A stretch of DNA of 64,000 bases from positions 89,147,943-89,211,942 of the forward strand of contig CM071936.1 of the NCBI GenBank assembly GCA_016081115.2, in the 5' to 3' direction. Source of the stretch: Rehmannia glutinosa (lineage: Eukaryota; Streptophyta; Magnoliopsida; Lamiales; Orobanchaceae). Position 1 is the first letter of the stretch. Each line of letters starts with the position of its first letter. This document shows, one piece after another, positions 12,371-22,939 of the stretch. The notes beneath the pieces are model-generated. The model ran no database searches, was not told the origin of the DNA, and saw only the letters and a program-made list of their open reading frames with translations. Both the position numbers and the translations under genes were made by a program.

Positions 12371-12870
12371 TGTCAACTCCTGCGACGGGTGCAAGTCGAT
12401 AATGATATTATCTATAATGCATGCGAAGTTAAGATTGAGAGAAAACTTTCCGCCGATTTAATCCTATTACCTATATCCGAATACGACGTGATATTGGGAA
12501 TGAACCCGGTTGTCGCACACCATGCACAAATGGACTTCCATAACAAGTCCATTAAGCTATGTGAACCCGGAAAACCGAAGTGGAAATTTTGGGAAGGGCA
12601 CGAGTTAAGATTGCCCCAATCATTTCAGCAATGAAAGCAAGGAAGACGATCACTAGAGGGACTCAAGGGTACTTGGCGTTTGTAATTAACAAACCCACGG
12701 TTGATAAACACATTAACCAAGTACCTATAGTATCAGAATACACGGATGTATTTCCACAAGAACTCACCACCGTCCCTCCAGATAGGAAAGTCGAGTTCAC
12801 CATCGAGGTGTTATCGGGGACTGCCCGATCGCTAGAACCCCATATAGAATGGCTCCTCTTGAGTTAGAAG
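12371..12870 (+). pseudogene. Tekay aspartic protease C-terminal part and linker
   Basis: In the frame ending at 12634 the translation contains LPISEYDVILGMNPVVAHHA, which corresponds to the conserved LPMSEFDVILGMDWL region after the retropepsin active site, followed by an HHAQMDFHNKSIKLCEPG-like stretch. The frame then shifts and continues from 12580 with the protease-RT linker, including EYTDVFPQELTTVPPDRKVE, the usual FSDVFPEELPGLPPDREVE linker. The D-S/T-G catalytic motif would lie upstream in the G-poor segment and is not seen. Broken by at least two frameshifts, one here and one near 12850. Known role of the family: cleavage of the Gag-Pol polyprotein in the virus-like particle. Confidence 0.75.
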
Positions 12871-13615
12871 AGTTGAAGATGCAATTACAGAAACTGATGG
12901 ATGTGGGATTTATCCGACTGAGTACATCTCCGTGGGGAGCACCTGTGCTTTTTGTCAAGAAGAAAGAAGGCACATTAAGGCTGTGTATAGATTATCGTGG
13001 TCTTAATAGTGTGTCCATCAAGAACAAATATCCCCTCCCGAGGATAGATGAACTATTTGATCAACTTCAAGGAGCGACGGTGTACTCGAAGTTTGATTTA
13101 CAACAAGGATTTTACCAACTAAAGATCCGCGAAGAAGACATTTCCAAAACGCATTTCAAACCCGATATGGACACTACGAGTTTGTAGTGATGCCTTTCGT
13201 CCGATTTAATGCACCAAAGAAACATTTATGGACCTGATGCATCGAGTCTTCCAACCTTATTTGGATCAATTCGTAGTGATATTCATTGATGACATACTCG
13301 TATACTCTAAGTCTAGAGAAGAGCATGAACGTCATCTAAAAAACATTTTGGAGACACTACGAGCATAAGCCGTATGCCAAATTCAGCAAGTGCGAATTTT
13401 GGCTTAGTGAAGTCGCGTTCTTGGGACACATAGTATTCGCACTTTGGGATTGCGGTAGATCCTCGAAGGTACAGACAAGTGGTTGAATGGAAACAACCCG
13501 AGTCTATAACGGAAATCGGGAGTTTCTAGACTAGCTGGATATTATCGAAGATTTATCCAGGATTTTTCCAAGATAATAGGACCACTCACTCGACTAACCC
13601 GCAGCATGTTGAATC
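12849..13615 (+). pseudogene. Tekay reverse transcriptase, frameshifted
   Basis: The 112-codon frame 12849-13187 contains typical Gypsy RT blocks: GFIRLSTSPWGAPVLFVKKK, LRLCIDYRGLN, KNKYPLPRIDELFDQLQGA and YSKFDLQQGFYQLKI. After a stop at 13187 the palm domain continues in another frame. The catalytic FIDD box is at about 13282-13293, inside LDQFVVIFIDDILVYSKS. It is followed by KFSKCEFWLSEVAFLGH and, near 13530-13600, LAGYYRRFIQDFSKI. Several frame changes make it non-functional. Family role: copies element RNA to DNA in cytoplasmic particles. The motif order and the downstream chromodomain fix the lineage as chromovirus. Confidence 0.88.
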
Positions 13616-13990
13616 TAAAGGGGACGAAAACTTTGTCGTCGAGTGATGCATCAAAAGAAGGACTAAGAGCAAGTGCTCATGCAGGAAGGAAAAGTTATCG
13701 CTACGCATCACGCAAAAGCTCAAGCCGTATGAAGCCAATTATCCAACGCATGACTTGGAATTGGCGGCGATAGTTTCGGCGTTAAAGAAATGGAGACACT
13801 ATCTCTACGGAGCAACATTCACGGTTTTCACGGATCATAAGAGCTTGAAGTATCTATTCTCTCGAGAAAGACCTCAACGAGGCAACGGAGATGGATGGAG
13901 TTGATTGAGGACTATCACTTTGATATTCAATACCATCCCGGAAAGCTAACGTCGAAAGCAGATGCTCTAAGCGTAAAAGCGAGCTTAGCC
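13616..13990 (+). pseudogene. Tekay RNase H remnant
   Basis: Stretches that translate as ALKKWRHYLYGATFTVFTDH, then KSLKYLFS and ELIEDYHFDIQYHPGKLTSK followed by ADAL are the conserved C-terminal half of Gypsy RNase H (usual LKIWRHYLYG...DHKSLKY...YHPGKANVVADALSR). They are in different frames and separated by small indels. The N-terminal DASKEG part is just readable near 13650. Family role: removes the RNA strand during reverse transcription. Non-functional here. Confidence 0.75.
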
Positions 13991-14179
13991 AGGCTTATGA
14001 TTCGAGAGTGGGAATCATTAGAAGAGAGCGAGCAATTGGAAACGACGAGAACCAATACTCGATTTCGTGTGCTAACATTTCGGTTAAACCCGATCCACGA
14101 AAGAGATCAAAAAAGCACAAGAGAAAGATGCACAACTTCAAAATCGGAAGGAAAAGATACTTAAAGGAGAAAGATCGAA

Positions 14180-14900
14180 TTCTCGGCACACGAAGATGGA
14201 GTTATCGACTGAATCGAGTGTGTGTACCGATTGACGCGAAGCAGATTAGGAATAGAATCTTAGAGGCACACCGATTCAAAATACACTATACATCCTGGAG
14301 GAAACAAGATGTATAAGGATTTGAAACGGAGTTATTGGTGGGTAAACATGAAGAACCAGGTAAGCGGAATTCGTTGCGAGATGTTTGACTTATCAACTAG
14401 TAAAAGCGAACACCAATGGCCGTCGGTTTACTACAACCATTGAGAATTCAGTGGAAATGGGAATACATAACGATGGACTTCGTGATGGATCTACCAAGGA
14501 CTAGAGGAGGCCATGATCTTTATTTGGGTAGTCGAGACCGACTCACGAAATCGCACACTTTTTACCCATCAAGAAAACTCATAGCTTGCGTAAACTTGCA
14601 TGACTTATATCCAGAAATCATTCAATCGCATGGAGTACCGATCGACATAGTATCCGATGTGAGACCGAGGTTTGTCTCCGTTTTGGAAGTGCTTGCACGA
14701 GGAATTGGGTACCTCGCTAAGTTTCAAAGACAAAGAAGACATCCACAAACCGATGGATACCGAGTGAACAATCCAAACCTTGAGGATATCCGCGAGCTCC
14801 GCACATTGGATTTTCAAGGAAGTTGGGATTCGTGACTTACCATTAGCCGAGTTCGCCTACAATAACAGCTTATCGTGCCATGATTGGGATGGCACCTACG
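14180..14900 (+). pseudogene. Tekay integrase, heavily damaged
   Basis: The zinc-binding region is recognisable around 14215-14420 (RVCVPIDAKQIRNRILEAHR, then YKDLKRSYWWVNMK in another frame). The catalytic core is in the frame from 14416: ITMDFVMDLPRTRGGHD with the first catalytic Asp, DIVSDVRPRFVSV with the second, and HPQTDGYRVNNPNLED, in place of the usual HPQTDGQSERTIQTLEDM. The core is shortened and has several stops, so it is inactive. Family role: inserts the cDNA into chromatin. Confidence 0.75.
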
Positions 14901-15268
14901 AGGAATTATATGGGCGAAAATGTAGATCCCCACTACACTAGGAGATTGATGACCAATGGAATCCGAAAGAGAAATGAAAGTCGCCCTCGATTCCAAAGGT
15001 CGACTTAGTTCAGAGGCCATGGAAAAGGTCAAGCCGATCAAGGAGCGGATTCAAGCACGGCTCGAGCCGCCAAAAGAGTTACGCGGACAAGAGAAGAAAG
15101 GATTTGGAATTTGAAGTCGGAGATGAAGTATTTCTCGAGACTCTCACCACGGAAAGGATTGATCAATCCGAAGAAAGGAGACAAGTTTAGTCGAGATATG
15201 TTGGACCGCATAAGATTTTACGAGAGGATCGGAGAGTTAGCCTACCGGCTCGAAAGTTACGGCACCAT

Positions 15269-15535
15269 ATGCGGGAATGCACGATGTATTCCACGACGAG
15301 ATTGAAGAAGTATCAACCGGATCCCGAGCATATCATCACTCAAGATACTTCTCCTCTAATGGAAAATCTATCCTACACCGAGAGACCGATCCGGATCATT
15401 GATCAGCAGATACGACAGTTGCGTAAGAGAGAAATTCCGATGGTTAAAGTAGTGTGGCAGAACCACAACCAAGACGAAGACGCAACGTGGGAGATGGAAG
15501 AAGACTTGAGGAATCAATATCCAGAACTATTCTGA
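15269..15535 (+). CDS. integrase C-terminal tail with chromodomain (remnant ORF)
   Basis: An 88-codon open frame carries the usual chromovirus end: ERPIRIIDQQIRQLRKREIP, then MVKVVWQNHNQDEDATWEME and EDLRNQYPELF. This matches the Tekay chromodomain pattern (E-P-x-R-I-L-D-x-x-x-R-x-L-R-x-R-x-I-P ... V-x-W ... E-A-T-W-E-x-E-E-D-M). It ends with a stop right before the polypurine tract, as in intact elements. Known role: chromodomains help direct integration to particular chromatin marks. It is the last readable part of a polyprotein that is broken upstream, so it is not expected to be made as a functional protein. The ATG at 15269 is only the first in-frame Met. Confidence 0.8.
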   Translation: MRECTMYSTTRLKKYQPDPEHIITQDTSPLMENLSYTERPIRIIDQQIRQLRKREIPMVKVVWQNHNQDEDATWEMEEDLRNQYPELF

Positions 15536-15560
15536 AGAGAATTTGGGGACCAAATTCTTT

Positions 15561-15574
15561 TAAGGAGGGGAGGA
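15561..15574 (+). other. polypurine tract of the Tekay element
   Basis: TAAGGAGGGGAGGA lies directly before the 3' LTR, the standard site for plus-strand DNA priming. Confidence 0.8.
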
Positions 15575-18500
15575 CGTGAAGCCCCGATTTTTCCGAACAT
15601 ATAATTGACTCTTATTGCCGTCTATGTATTTGATCGACTGTTTTACCACGTCACTTTGACGGGTAATTATTAATAATATATATTTTGTATTTTATTTCAT
15701 TTCATTTATTACTTGTGATCATGATCTTTATTAATTCTATTTCTCATTTATGATCACTTGATTGATCATTATTACTATTTTTGTATTTATTAGTGACCTT
15801 AGAATTTTAAGAGACTATTTATTTTAGAGACTTTTACCTTATAGAATTAAGATTTTGATTTAGATTAAGTGATCATGAGACTTATAGGTGATCAAAGAAA
15901 TCACTAATTATTTTGGAGATTGATATATTTCATCTATTATCATCAAATTTGGGACAAAAAATATATATGGAATTACCATAATACCCCTAAAGTGGACGGC
16001 CATGTTGATGTTTTTTGGAGTAGAAATATCATCCAACTCTTGTACACTTACACCTTATATTAGTCATCTTGTGTATAATTATACCATTAATTCAAACATT
16101 ATACACATTATCTTATACCTCAATTTTATATCATTAAATTCCCCAACATATTCTATTCTTCCCAACATTCTTCTTATTCCTCTCAATATTCCAATTGACC
16201 CATACCTATGACTACCAAGTTGTCTCCATGCAAGAGACCAAATTCAAGACTTGATCAATTTTCTCTTTCCCCCTCTCTATGTTGGACGGCCATATGGCCT
16301 AAATGACCAAAATTTTGGTTCATTTTCACCAACTACTCTCTATCTCTCTTGTTAACAATCCTCCAACTCCTTTCTACCTTTCTTCCTCTTATTTCTTATA
16401 CACTTAGAAAATTTCAAGACTTCTTTCTTTCTTCATCCAAAAATTCGAACCAACCTACTACTACAAGGTGAGAATTTTGTCCTTCAATTTATCTTGATAT
16501 CATCTACCTACCTCCTTTCACTTCTTGACTTAAGTTTAATTTTTGGATTTTGGAGGTAAATTTAGAAGACTTTGAAGACTAGAGCTTGACATCACCTTGA
16601 AGAGGATTTCAAGACTTGAAGAATAACTAGTAGAGAAATTTGGACTACAAGGTAAGAATTGGACACTAGAGCCCTTCTTTCTTCTTCTTCCTATTTTTTT
16701 TTTAAATTTTAACACCCCTTTTTCATTTTTGAGAAATAGGAGCTGACCTTAGGTGGTTTTGGAGTTGAACCAAAATTTCCAAATTTGAAGCTTCAACTAG
16801 TTTCAAATCACCTACTACACAAGGTAAAGTGTAGTCTTTCCAATTTCCTTATCTCCTTCTTTTTTCTCCTTAATTTTTCTCTCATTTTTGTAACTCCAAA
16901 TTTTTATATTTCTTGACTTAGGGGCTGACCTAAGTGACCTCATCCAAAAATTGTGAAATTTATCCTTTTATTTCACAATTTTCCAATTTTAAGGTGGGTG
17001 GAAAAATACTTTCCAACTTCTAGGTGTTTTTATTAAAATGCATGTAGAATTTCGAACATGAGCCCTTGAGATATATAATATATGTATTGCATGTCAATTT
17101 TATGTATCAAATCATGAAAATTCTCAAGAGTTGCTCAAAATTGCTATTTATTGAATTTTAGGTTCATACATGTACAATTTAATGTTTTATTTGATGAATT
17201 TCTGTATGTATTGGATATGCATGTGTATGATATTTAAAATTCATGTTTTGGATGACTTATAACCTGGACAAGTCAAGCATAATTGATTAAATTTCAATTA
17301 TGGACTTAAAAATGTAAAAATAGAAAGTTGGTGGACTAAATTGCAAGAAAATGAAAGTTAAGGGACCCCTCTGCAAATTTCGATTTTTGGGACTGTACTC
17401 AGGTTCAAAAATGACTTTTGACATTTTAATAAAGTTTTAAGAGTTTTAAGATAAATAAAATCAACCTTTAAAAGCCCAAGGACTAGATTGTAAAATTTTG
17501 AAAGTTTAAGGGCTACTTTGCAAATTTTAAAACTGTACCAGACCTTAACTTTAAATTTTGAAAATTTTATTCTTAAGGTACTGGAAATGACATATTTTAA
17601 ATGTATTCCAAAAATCCAAGTGTTTAGGGCTTGGAAAGTAAATTTTCTAAAATTGAGGGACTAATGTGTAAAATACTAAACTTGAGGACCCAAATGAAAT
17701 TTCCAGGACTTATGCAGCCCATGCACCTGGAAATACTAACTTAACTATAACTTAATTATATTTTGGACCCAAGGTTCAAATTTCATAACAATTGGACCCC
17801 TAAAAGCCTTAAAGGCAATTATTTCAAAATGGGACAAAAATGATATTTTCAAAAGTTAAAGGACCTACACTTATTTCTTTTAAACATTGATTTTGTCCCA
17901 ATATCCTACTAACCTTAGTGACATTTTCCAACTGGAATCACATTAAAATCCCTTCCGGTTTGTGAGTTCCGATTATTTTAAACTTAAGGTCCGAAATGAC
18001 AATCTTTACAAATTTGTAATTTTTCTTTTATAAAGGACTTAACCCAAATTATTTTCCCTTTTACTAAAATAGCCCTGGACCCTCTGACTCGGATATTTAA
18101 TTAAAATATTTTATTTTCCCAAAAACCCTTGACTTATCGGACCGATTTGACCGATTAATACCTGATCACGGAGCGACTTCCTCGCCTTGCGATGTTGAAT
18201 CTATAACGGGACTTATGTTCCACCATCCGATAATCATCTTCATCCAAAAACTCAACCAACGCCATAATTGCCACTCGCGTTTCAAAATTTTCCTGAACTG
18301 CTTCCACTGAATCAATAATACTCATTTGCTGGTTGACTACCGAACTTGTATTTACTTTCTGATTGAGTCAACTTGGTGTGTCGAGCTCACGTCGGAATGG
18401 ATACGTCGGGGATGGAACCGGCAGCTCGGCCGCTATTCCACTCTTCCCCCATCGCCCTAATCCCGCAATCGAGGGACGGAGTTTGTCCAAGGGAAGCGGG

Positions 18501-19396
18501 TCTAGTACTTGAGGTATAATCATGATTATGACAATCCCAGGGCCTAGCTAGCTCTCGTGGATTTGTCTTTGCCTATGGAGCGATAAGGTGACATGTCTTG
18601 GACCATCTTGCTCGGGAGTTACAAGGAAGAACGAAGGAATCGCCTCGATCCACACGATTAGGAGTTATCGGACGGTTTGGTTGGCGCTACAAACCGACGC
18701 AACCGCTACTTGTTTTTGCATTGGTTGGCGCTACAAATCCGACGCAACCATTATATCGCCTTGCATGGGATTGGCGTTACATTTTCGCACGCAATCCTAC
18801 TGTCTTGTGAGAATCACATAGTGCCTGTGTGACCATGAATTTTCTTGAATCGTATAAGTATATTACTTAAATATAGTTATCACGACGCTTGTGGATCGAG
18901 TGTGAATTCATGCATCATACTCACGCGTTTTCATATAATGTTTTCGCATTAACTATATATCGCCACACTTGCACACGATCACCCCATCCATGAGATTTGT
19001 CTCATCCCTACTTTTCTAACCTTTAGATGAGGACTTCGTTGAAGATCTTTGAACCGGCCTTGGATTGGGCCTTGTACTCGCTTGTTGGATTTACTACTTC
19101 TTGTTGTTGTTGATAGACTCGTTTCTTGTGATTTATGTTGGACTATTCTATTTTCTTTTCATTCCGGTTTGTAACTGAAAGCCGTAGGACCCTTTGACTT
19201 TTAAGTTGTTATCGTTGGTTGATTTTCGAGGATGTAATTTGGATTATGGATTGTGGACTGTAAGTTGTGCTTGTTATTTTATTTCCGCTGCTATTTTGAC
19301 TCTGTTTCATTGGGTTCTCGATGATATTCGTCTAGACTGTTTGGTTATTTGTATTTAATTTGTGGATCGTCGTTGCGTCCCGTTTGGGGCGTGACA
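15575..19396 (+). repeat. 3' LTR of the Tekay element (~3.8 kb)
   Basis: It begins at CGTGAAGCCCCG (lineage start TGTGAAGCCCCG with a changed base) and ends GTTTGGGGCGTGACA. The first part is shared with 9227-10225. The stretch about 16430-17020 contains three similar copies of a CTACAAGGTAAGAATT / AAGGTGAGAATTTTG module, each followed by TCTTTC-rich sequence and a TTTTTGGA-type spacer, suggesting internal duplication. The region 18580-18800 repeats TTGGCGCTACAAACCGACGC-like words. No coding. No TATA box could be assigned with confidence. Confidence 0.8.
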
Positions 19397-19609
19397 TGGA
19401 CGATCGAACAAAATGTAATTTTCTTTAAAAAACGTCCAAATGGGCTAACAGTTTCTGACACTGGCAGGTTTTAGTATTTTGGCCATAACTTTCTCTACAA
19501 AATTTCTATTGAGGTGATTCAAGTGCCTATGCAAATCTAAGAGAAAAGGCTACAACTCTCATGAAGATCCCAGGAGCTAATGCGGACAATAACATGGTCC
19601 AAAACACGT

Positions 19610-19785
19610 CACACGGCCAGGACGTGTGGAGTGCCGGTGTGAAAATCACACAACCGTGTGAAAAAGAGATGAAAACAGGGGACGGAACCCGGGCCACACG
19701 ACCCGATCGTGTGAGAACACACAGGCATGTGGGAAAGGGCTAAAATCCACACAAACATGTGGTTCCACACGGCCTGGCCGTGTGG
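19610..19785 (+). promoter_or_regulatory. family 1 palindrome cluster in the solo LTR
   Basis: A series of imperfect inverted repeats of the CACACGG...CCGTGTG type, from CACACGGCCAGGACGTGTGG (19610-19629) to CACACGGCCTGGCCGTGTGG (19766-19785), with weaker copies between (CACACAACCGTGTG, CACACGACCCGATCGTGTG). It ends about 70 bases upstream of the TATA box at 19855. Confidence 0.8.
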
Positions 19786-19854
19786 GACTCTGCCAGACGT
19801 GTTTTTTGGATTTTTTCTCCCATTCAAACTCTACAAGTGACCTCTCCAAGCATC

Positions 19855-19862
19855 TATATAAA
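19855..19862 (+). promoter_or_regulatory. TATA box of the family 1 LTR promoter (solo LTR)
   Basis: TATATAAA within CATCTATATAAAGGGGACCA. The same context, CATCTATAAAAGAGGACCAA, occurs in the other two family 1 LTRs (33138 and 54032). Confidence 0.7.
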
Positions 19863-20828
19863 GGGGACCAAGTCTTGCACGAAAAAATATCATTCCATAC
19901 AACAAAAACACATCAAATAACATAGGAACGAAGGAATCAAAGAGCGTCGCGAAGGACACCACAAGGTTTTCACATGTAGGGAACACAAGAGCTTCGAGGG
20001 TTTGGAAGGGGAATCCATCCTGACAAGAAGGGGTTTTCTTTCTATATCTAAGAACTCTTGTCTGTGCTTAAACGATGTCTTAATGTTGATTCGAATTTGT
20101 CTATGAGTTTGTAATCAATGTTTGGCATATTTTTTGGATCTTAGGGGCATAATCGAAACTGTTGATTTGTATTAAATATGATTATTTATTTTCTTAGTTA
20201 ATTCATGCTTCCTATTTTATGAATTCGAGTTCTTATTCTTAATTGCTTTTTATTTGGCCAATAATTTGCATGTCATACTTCTAGTCCATAATCCGGGAGG
20301 TGAGTTCTAGTAAGATGAAAATCGAATTTAGACATAAATAGAGTAATGTATCGGGAGACTACTTCTATTTGTGGGGATTATTTCAATTTAAAGATCGTTT
20401 GAGAGTTAGTAATAATTGTGATGGATCTGGAGACCTCAATTATTATTAATCTACTGTTTATGTGCACAATAAACTATTTTAGGAATTGAACCCATAGAAT
20501 TGCATGAATTGGATTTTAAAACTTTATTCACATTTAATGTTGAAGAAGCATGTTGAGATTATGTGCCTAAGGTTGCTCCTAAAGATGTTGAAAATACTTG
20601 TGGGGTTCACAAATTTTATTTTATTTTCTTTCATTATTTTCGATTTTTTAGTTAGTCAAAATTCTTGATTTTTAAATCGTTTTAATAAAATTGGAATACG
20701 ATGTTATTATAGCTTTAAGTGTTTGAGATTTAATCCCTGAGGAATACGACCTTGCTTGCCATTATCCTATAAACTATACTGTACACTTGCAATTGTATGA
20801 ACCAAAACAATTTTTGGCGAACAATACC

Positions 20829-21020
20829 CTCACGCACACAGCACAATTTACATCTATTGGAGATTTGAGCAAATAATTCCTCATTTCTAGTTAGTTGTTT
20901 ATCCTTTTTGTATTATTGACTTACATGTGGGGCTTTTGCAACTATTGGAGATTTGAGCACAATAAGGAAGGAAATTAAAATTTTATAAACTTGCTTGCAA
21001 CATTCTTTTCAATAATAATA

Positions 21021-21063
<43 letters not shown>

Positions 21064-21319
21064 AGGTTATTAGTTAGATAATGAGATTGAAATGATAATG
21101 AGCACAATAAGATGAAAGACGAATTTCTTATAGATTGTTCGCTAGTATATAAACAAAAAGTTAGTATATATGCACTTATAGATAATTTTCGTGATATGCA
21201 AGAGAGACGTTCTATGTTTTAAAATATTGGGATTATATTTATGTATTCTGGGATGCTTAATGATGAATATTGACGTTGTATTGATGTAATTATATAATAT
21301 ATTTTAAATTTTATTATAT
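20829..21319. other. AT-rich spacer with (ATT)n microsatellite
   Basis: No gene or element end is seen. It contains a microsatellite of ATT units at about 21023-21060 and two near copies of CTATTGGAGATTTGAGCA (20855 and 20945). Confidence 0.7.
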
Positions 21320-21456
21320 AAAATAAATATTTGATCTTTGAGTTTTGGCCCCGAAGACCTAAAAAGACTTGGAAAGAAACAATTAAAAAAGACATATTAT
21401 ATCTAGAAATAAATAAAAATATGGCGTGTGATCGTAAACGATGGCGCGGTATGATC
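21320..21456 (+). mobile_element. RTE-type LINE 3' fragment, left part
   Basis: In the frame at 21331 the translation reads FWPRRPKKTWKETIKKD, then NMACDRKRWRGMI. This is the conserved C-terminal tail of plant RTE-clade LINE proteins (RPKKTW...D...L...A.DR..WR..I..ADP). The reading stops at 21456, where the Copia LTR begins, and the next residues (ADP, from GCCGACCCCA) are found at 29120. It is a 5'-truncated copy of only about 200 bases in total, as is common for LINEs. Confidence 0.8.
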
Positions 21457-21873
21457 TGTTTGATAAATGATTTTATCATGATTTTGATGATTTTGTTTTT
21501 ATACCAAAACAATGTTTTTAAAGGTTGTCCAAATACTCCTAAATGATTTAAAATGGTTTTAATATTTTCCGGAGTATTTCTACAAGTTTATTTTCGATAT
21601 AAATTGGACAATACTTTTGATGATTTTGTGTTAATGTGTTTTTACACCAAAATAATGGTTCTAAAATATTGTCCTAATACTCCCAATCGGTCTAAAATAT
21701 TTTTACTATTTTTGGAGTATTTCTTGAAGTTTATTTTCGATATAAAATTGGACAATACTTTTGTTTTGAGGCCAATCGGTCGCCTATAGGGCATCCGTAC
21801 ACTGAAAATTGTGAAAAACAGTGAATAAGCTATTTTGAAAAAAGGCTGGTTGACCAGGTCAACAGGGTGGTAG

Positions 21874-22020
21874 ACCGGTGCGGTCGGCCGGTCGGCCGTA
21901 AGTGGCCGATGCATAGGAGCATTTTTCAAATGTAACTTTCGGACTCGTTTTTTCCCAGTTCTTTCGGCCGGCAATTTGGACATAGGTCGACGGTCGGACC
22001 CCGTCGGCCGACGGGCCGCC
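21874..22020 (+). promoter_or_regulatory. palindrome cluster in the 5' LTR of the SIRE-type Copia
   Basis: CG-dense inverted repeats: ACCGGTGCGGTCGGCCGGTC at the left, and CCGTCGGCCGACGG, a perfect 14-base palindrome, at 22001-22014. The cluster lies about 200 bases upstream of the TATA box. Confidence 0.7.
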
Positions 22021-22223
22021 TGTAAATGTGTTTTCTCATTTTCAAACGTCTATTTGTGCGCGACGGTCGCCTCAAGTTTAATGACAAAATTCTAACCGTT
22101 GTGCAGACAATAACTTTTCCCTAAATTGTGGGATTGATTTCTAACTCTCTTTTCTTCAATTGTCTTGCAATTTTTACAGAATTCATGTCCCCAAGAGGAG
22201 CCTATCATGTACAAGACATCTTC

Positions 22224-22231
22224 TATAAATA
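22224..22231 (+). promoter_or_regulatory. TATA box, SIRE 5' LTR
   Basis: TATAAATA within TCTTCTATAAATAGAGGAAG, repeated in the 3' LTR at 28385-28392. Confidence 0.7.
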
Positions 22232-22939
22232 GAGGAAGAATTGAAGCAACACAACAAGAGAGAAAACTACAACACAACAAGATACACTCAAGAATACACT
22301 TGTTCTTACATTGTCTTATTTCTTGTTGTAATTTGCCTAGCTATTCACTTTCACATTCTTGAGGTCTAGGCTATTCTTGATTACACTTGCACTCAATTGT
22401 ATTATTCATTATCGAGTTGTAATCTTGAATTTGTGGTCGTCATTCAAACACAAGATATCCTTGTGAGTGTTCTTGTGGTAAGGACACACTTGGGTGAACT
22501 AGGTGTTAGGTGTAAGAAGATTGTGGTAATCTTCTTGTTGAGGTGTTGAAGAGTGTGGTGCTCTTCAAGGGTGAAGATTGTGGTAATCTTCACAAGGTGC
22601 CGTTTGGAGATTGTGGTAATCTTCAAGTGAGATTGTGGTAATCTCAAAGGTGGTGTTGAAGAAGAGTGTGGTGCTCTTCAAGGTGTTGTTGTAAGTTGGT
22701 GTTGTATTAATTTGTGGTAATTAATAAAATTATTTTTCTTTTCGAAATCCATCCCGGATATACTGGGGTGGTAGAGGATTAGGCCCTAGGTGGGTTGAAC
22801 CTCTTTAAATCGACGTGTGTTGTTTATATTCCGCACCTTTATTATTGTATTTGAGCATTCGGTTTTAAAAAGAGGGCGAAATCGAAAAGATGGAGATAAT
22901 CTATTCACCCCCTTAGATTATCGTAGCGCTGACTTACAA

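Larger units (their letters stand above)
9227..19396 (+). mobile_element. decayed Tekay/Del-type chromovirus (Ty3-Gypsy)
   Basis: Order of parts: degraded 5' LTR remnant, G-poor stretch where gag is expected, protease, reverse transcriptase, RNase H, integrase, C-terminal chromodomain, polypurine tract, 3' LTR of about 3.8 kb. The long LTRs, the LTR end GGGGCGTGACA and the chromodomain are typical of the Tekay/Del lineage. All pol parts are interrupted by stops or frameshifts, so it is dead. ATGGA is present at 9222-9226 and again at 19396-19400; this is a probable target duplication, although it overlaps the final A of the LTR by one base. It sits inside the solo LTR of family 1 and is therefore younger. 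Confidence 0.85.
9003..20823 (+). mobile_element. solo LTR of Athila-type family 1, split by a Tekay element
   Basis: Two parts, 9003-9226 and 19397-20823, align in order with the family 1 LTRs at 32572-34529 and 53467-55445: the shared start GATTTGTGTATAAAATATAC-like, the CACACGG palindrome cluster, the TATA region, and the end CTTGCAATTGTATGAACC through GGCGAACA. It is flanked by ATACC at 8998-9002 and 20824-20828, a perfect 5-bp target duplication. No PBS or coding region follows, so this is a solo LTR left by LTR-LTR recombination, later split by the chromovirus. It lacks the 425-bp internal duplication of the other two copies. Confidence 0.8.
21457..22938 (+). repeat. 5' LTR of the SIRE-type Copia
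   Basis: Starts TGTTTGATAAATGA and ends GACTTACA. It contains a GC-rich palindrome cluster (21874-22020), a TATA box (22224) and, downstream, repeats of ATTGTGGTAATCTTC and GAGTGTGGTGCTCTTCAA (22515-22690) that are themselves short hairpins. An internal near-direct repeat of TTTTCGATATAAATTGGACA occurs at about 21590 and 21735. Confidence 0.9.
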
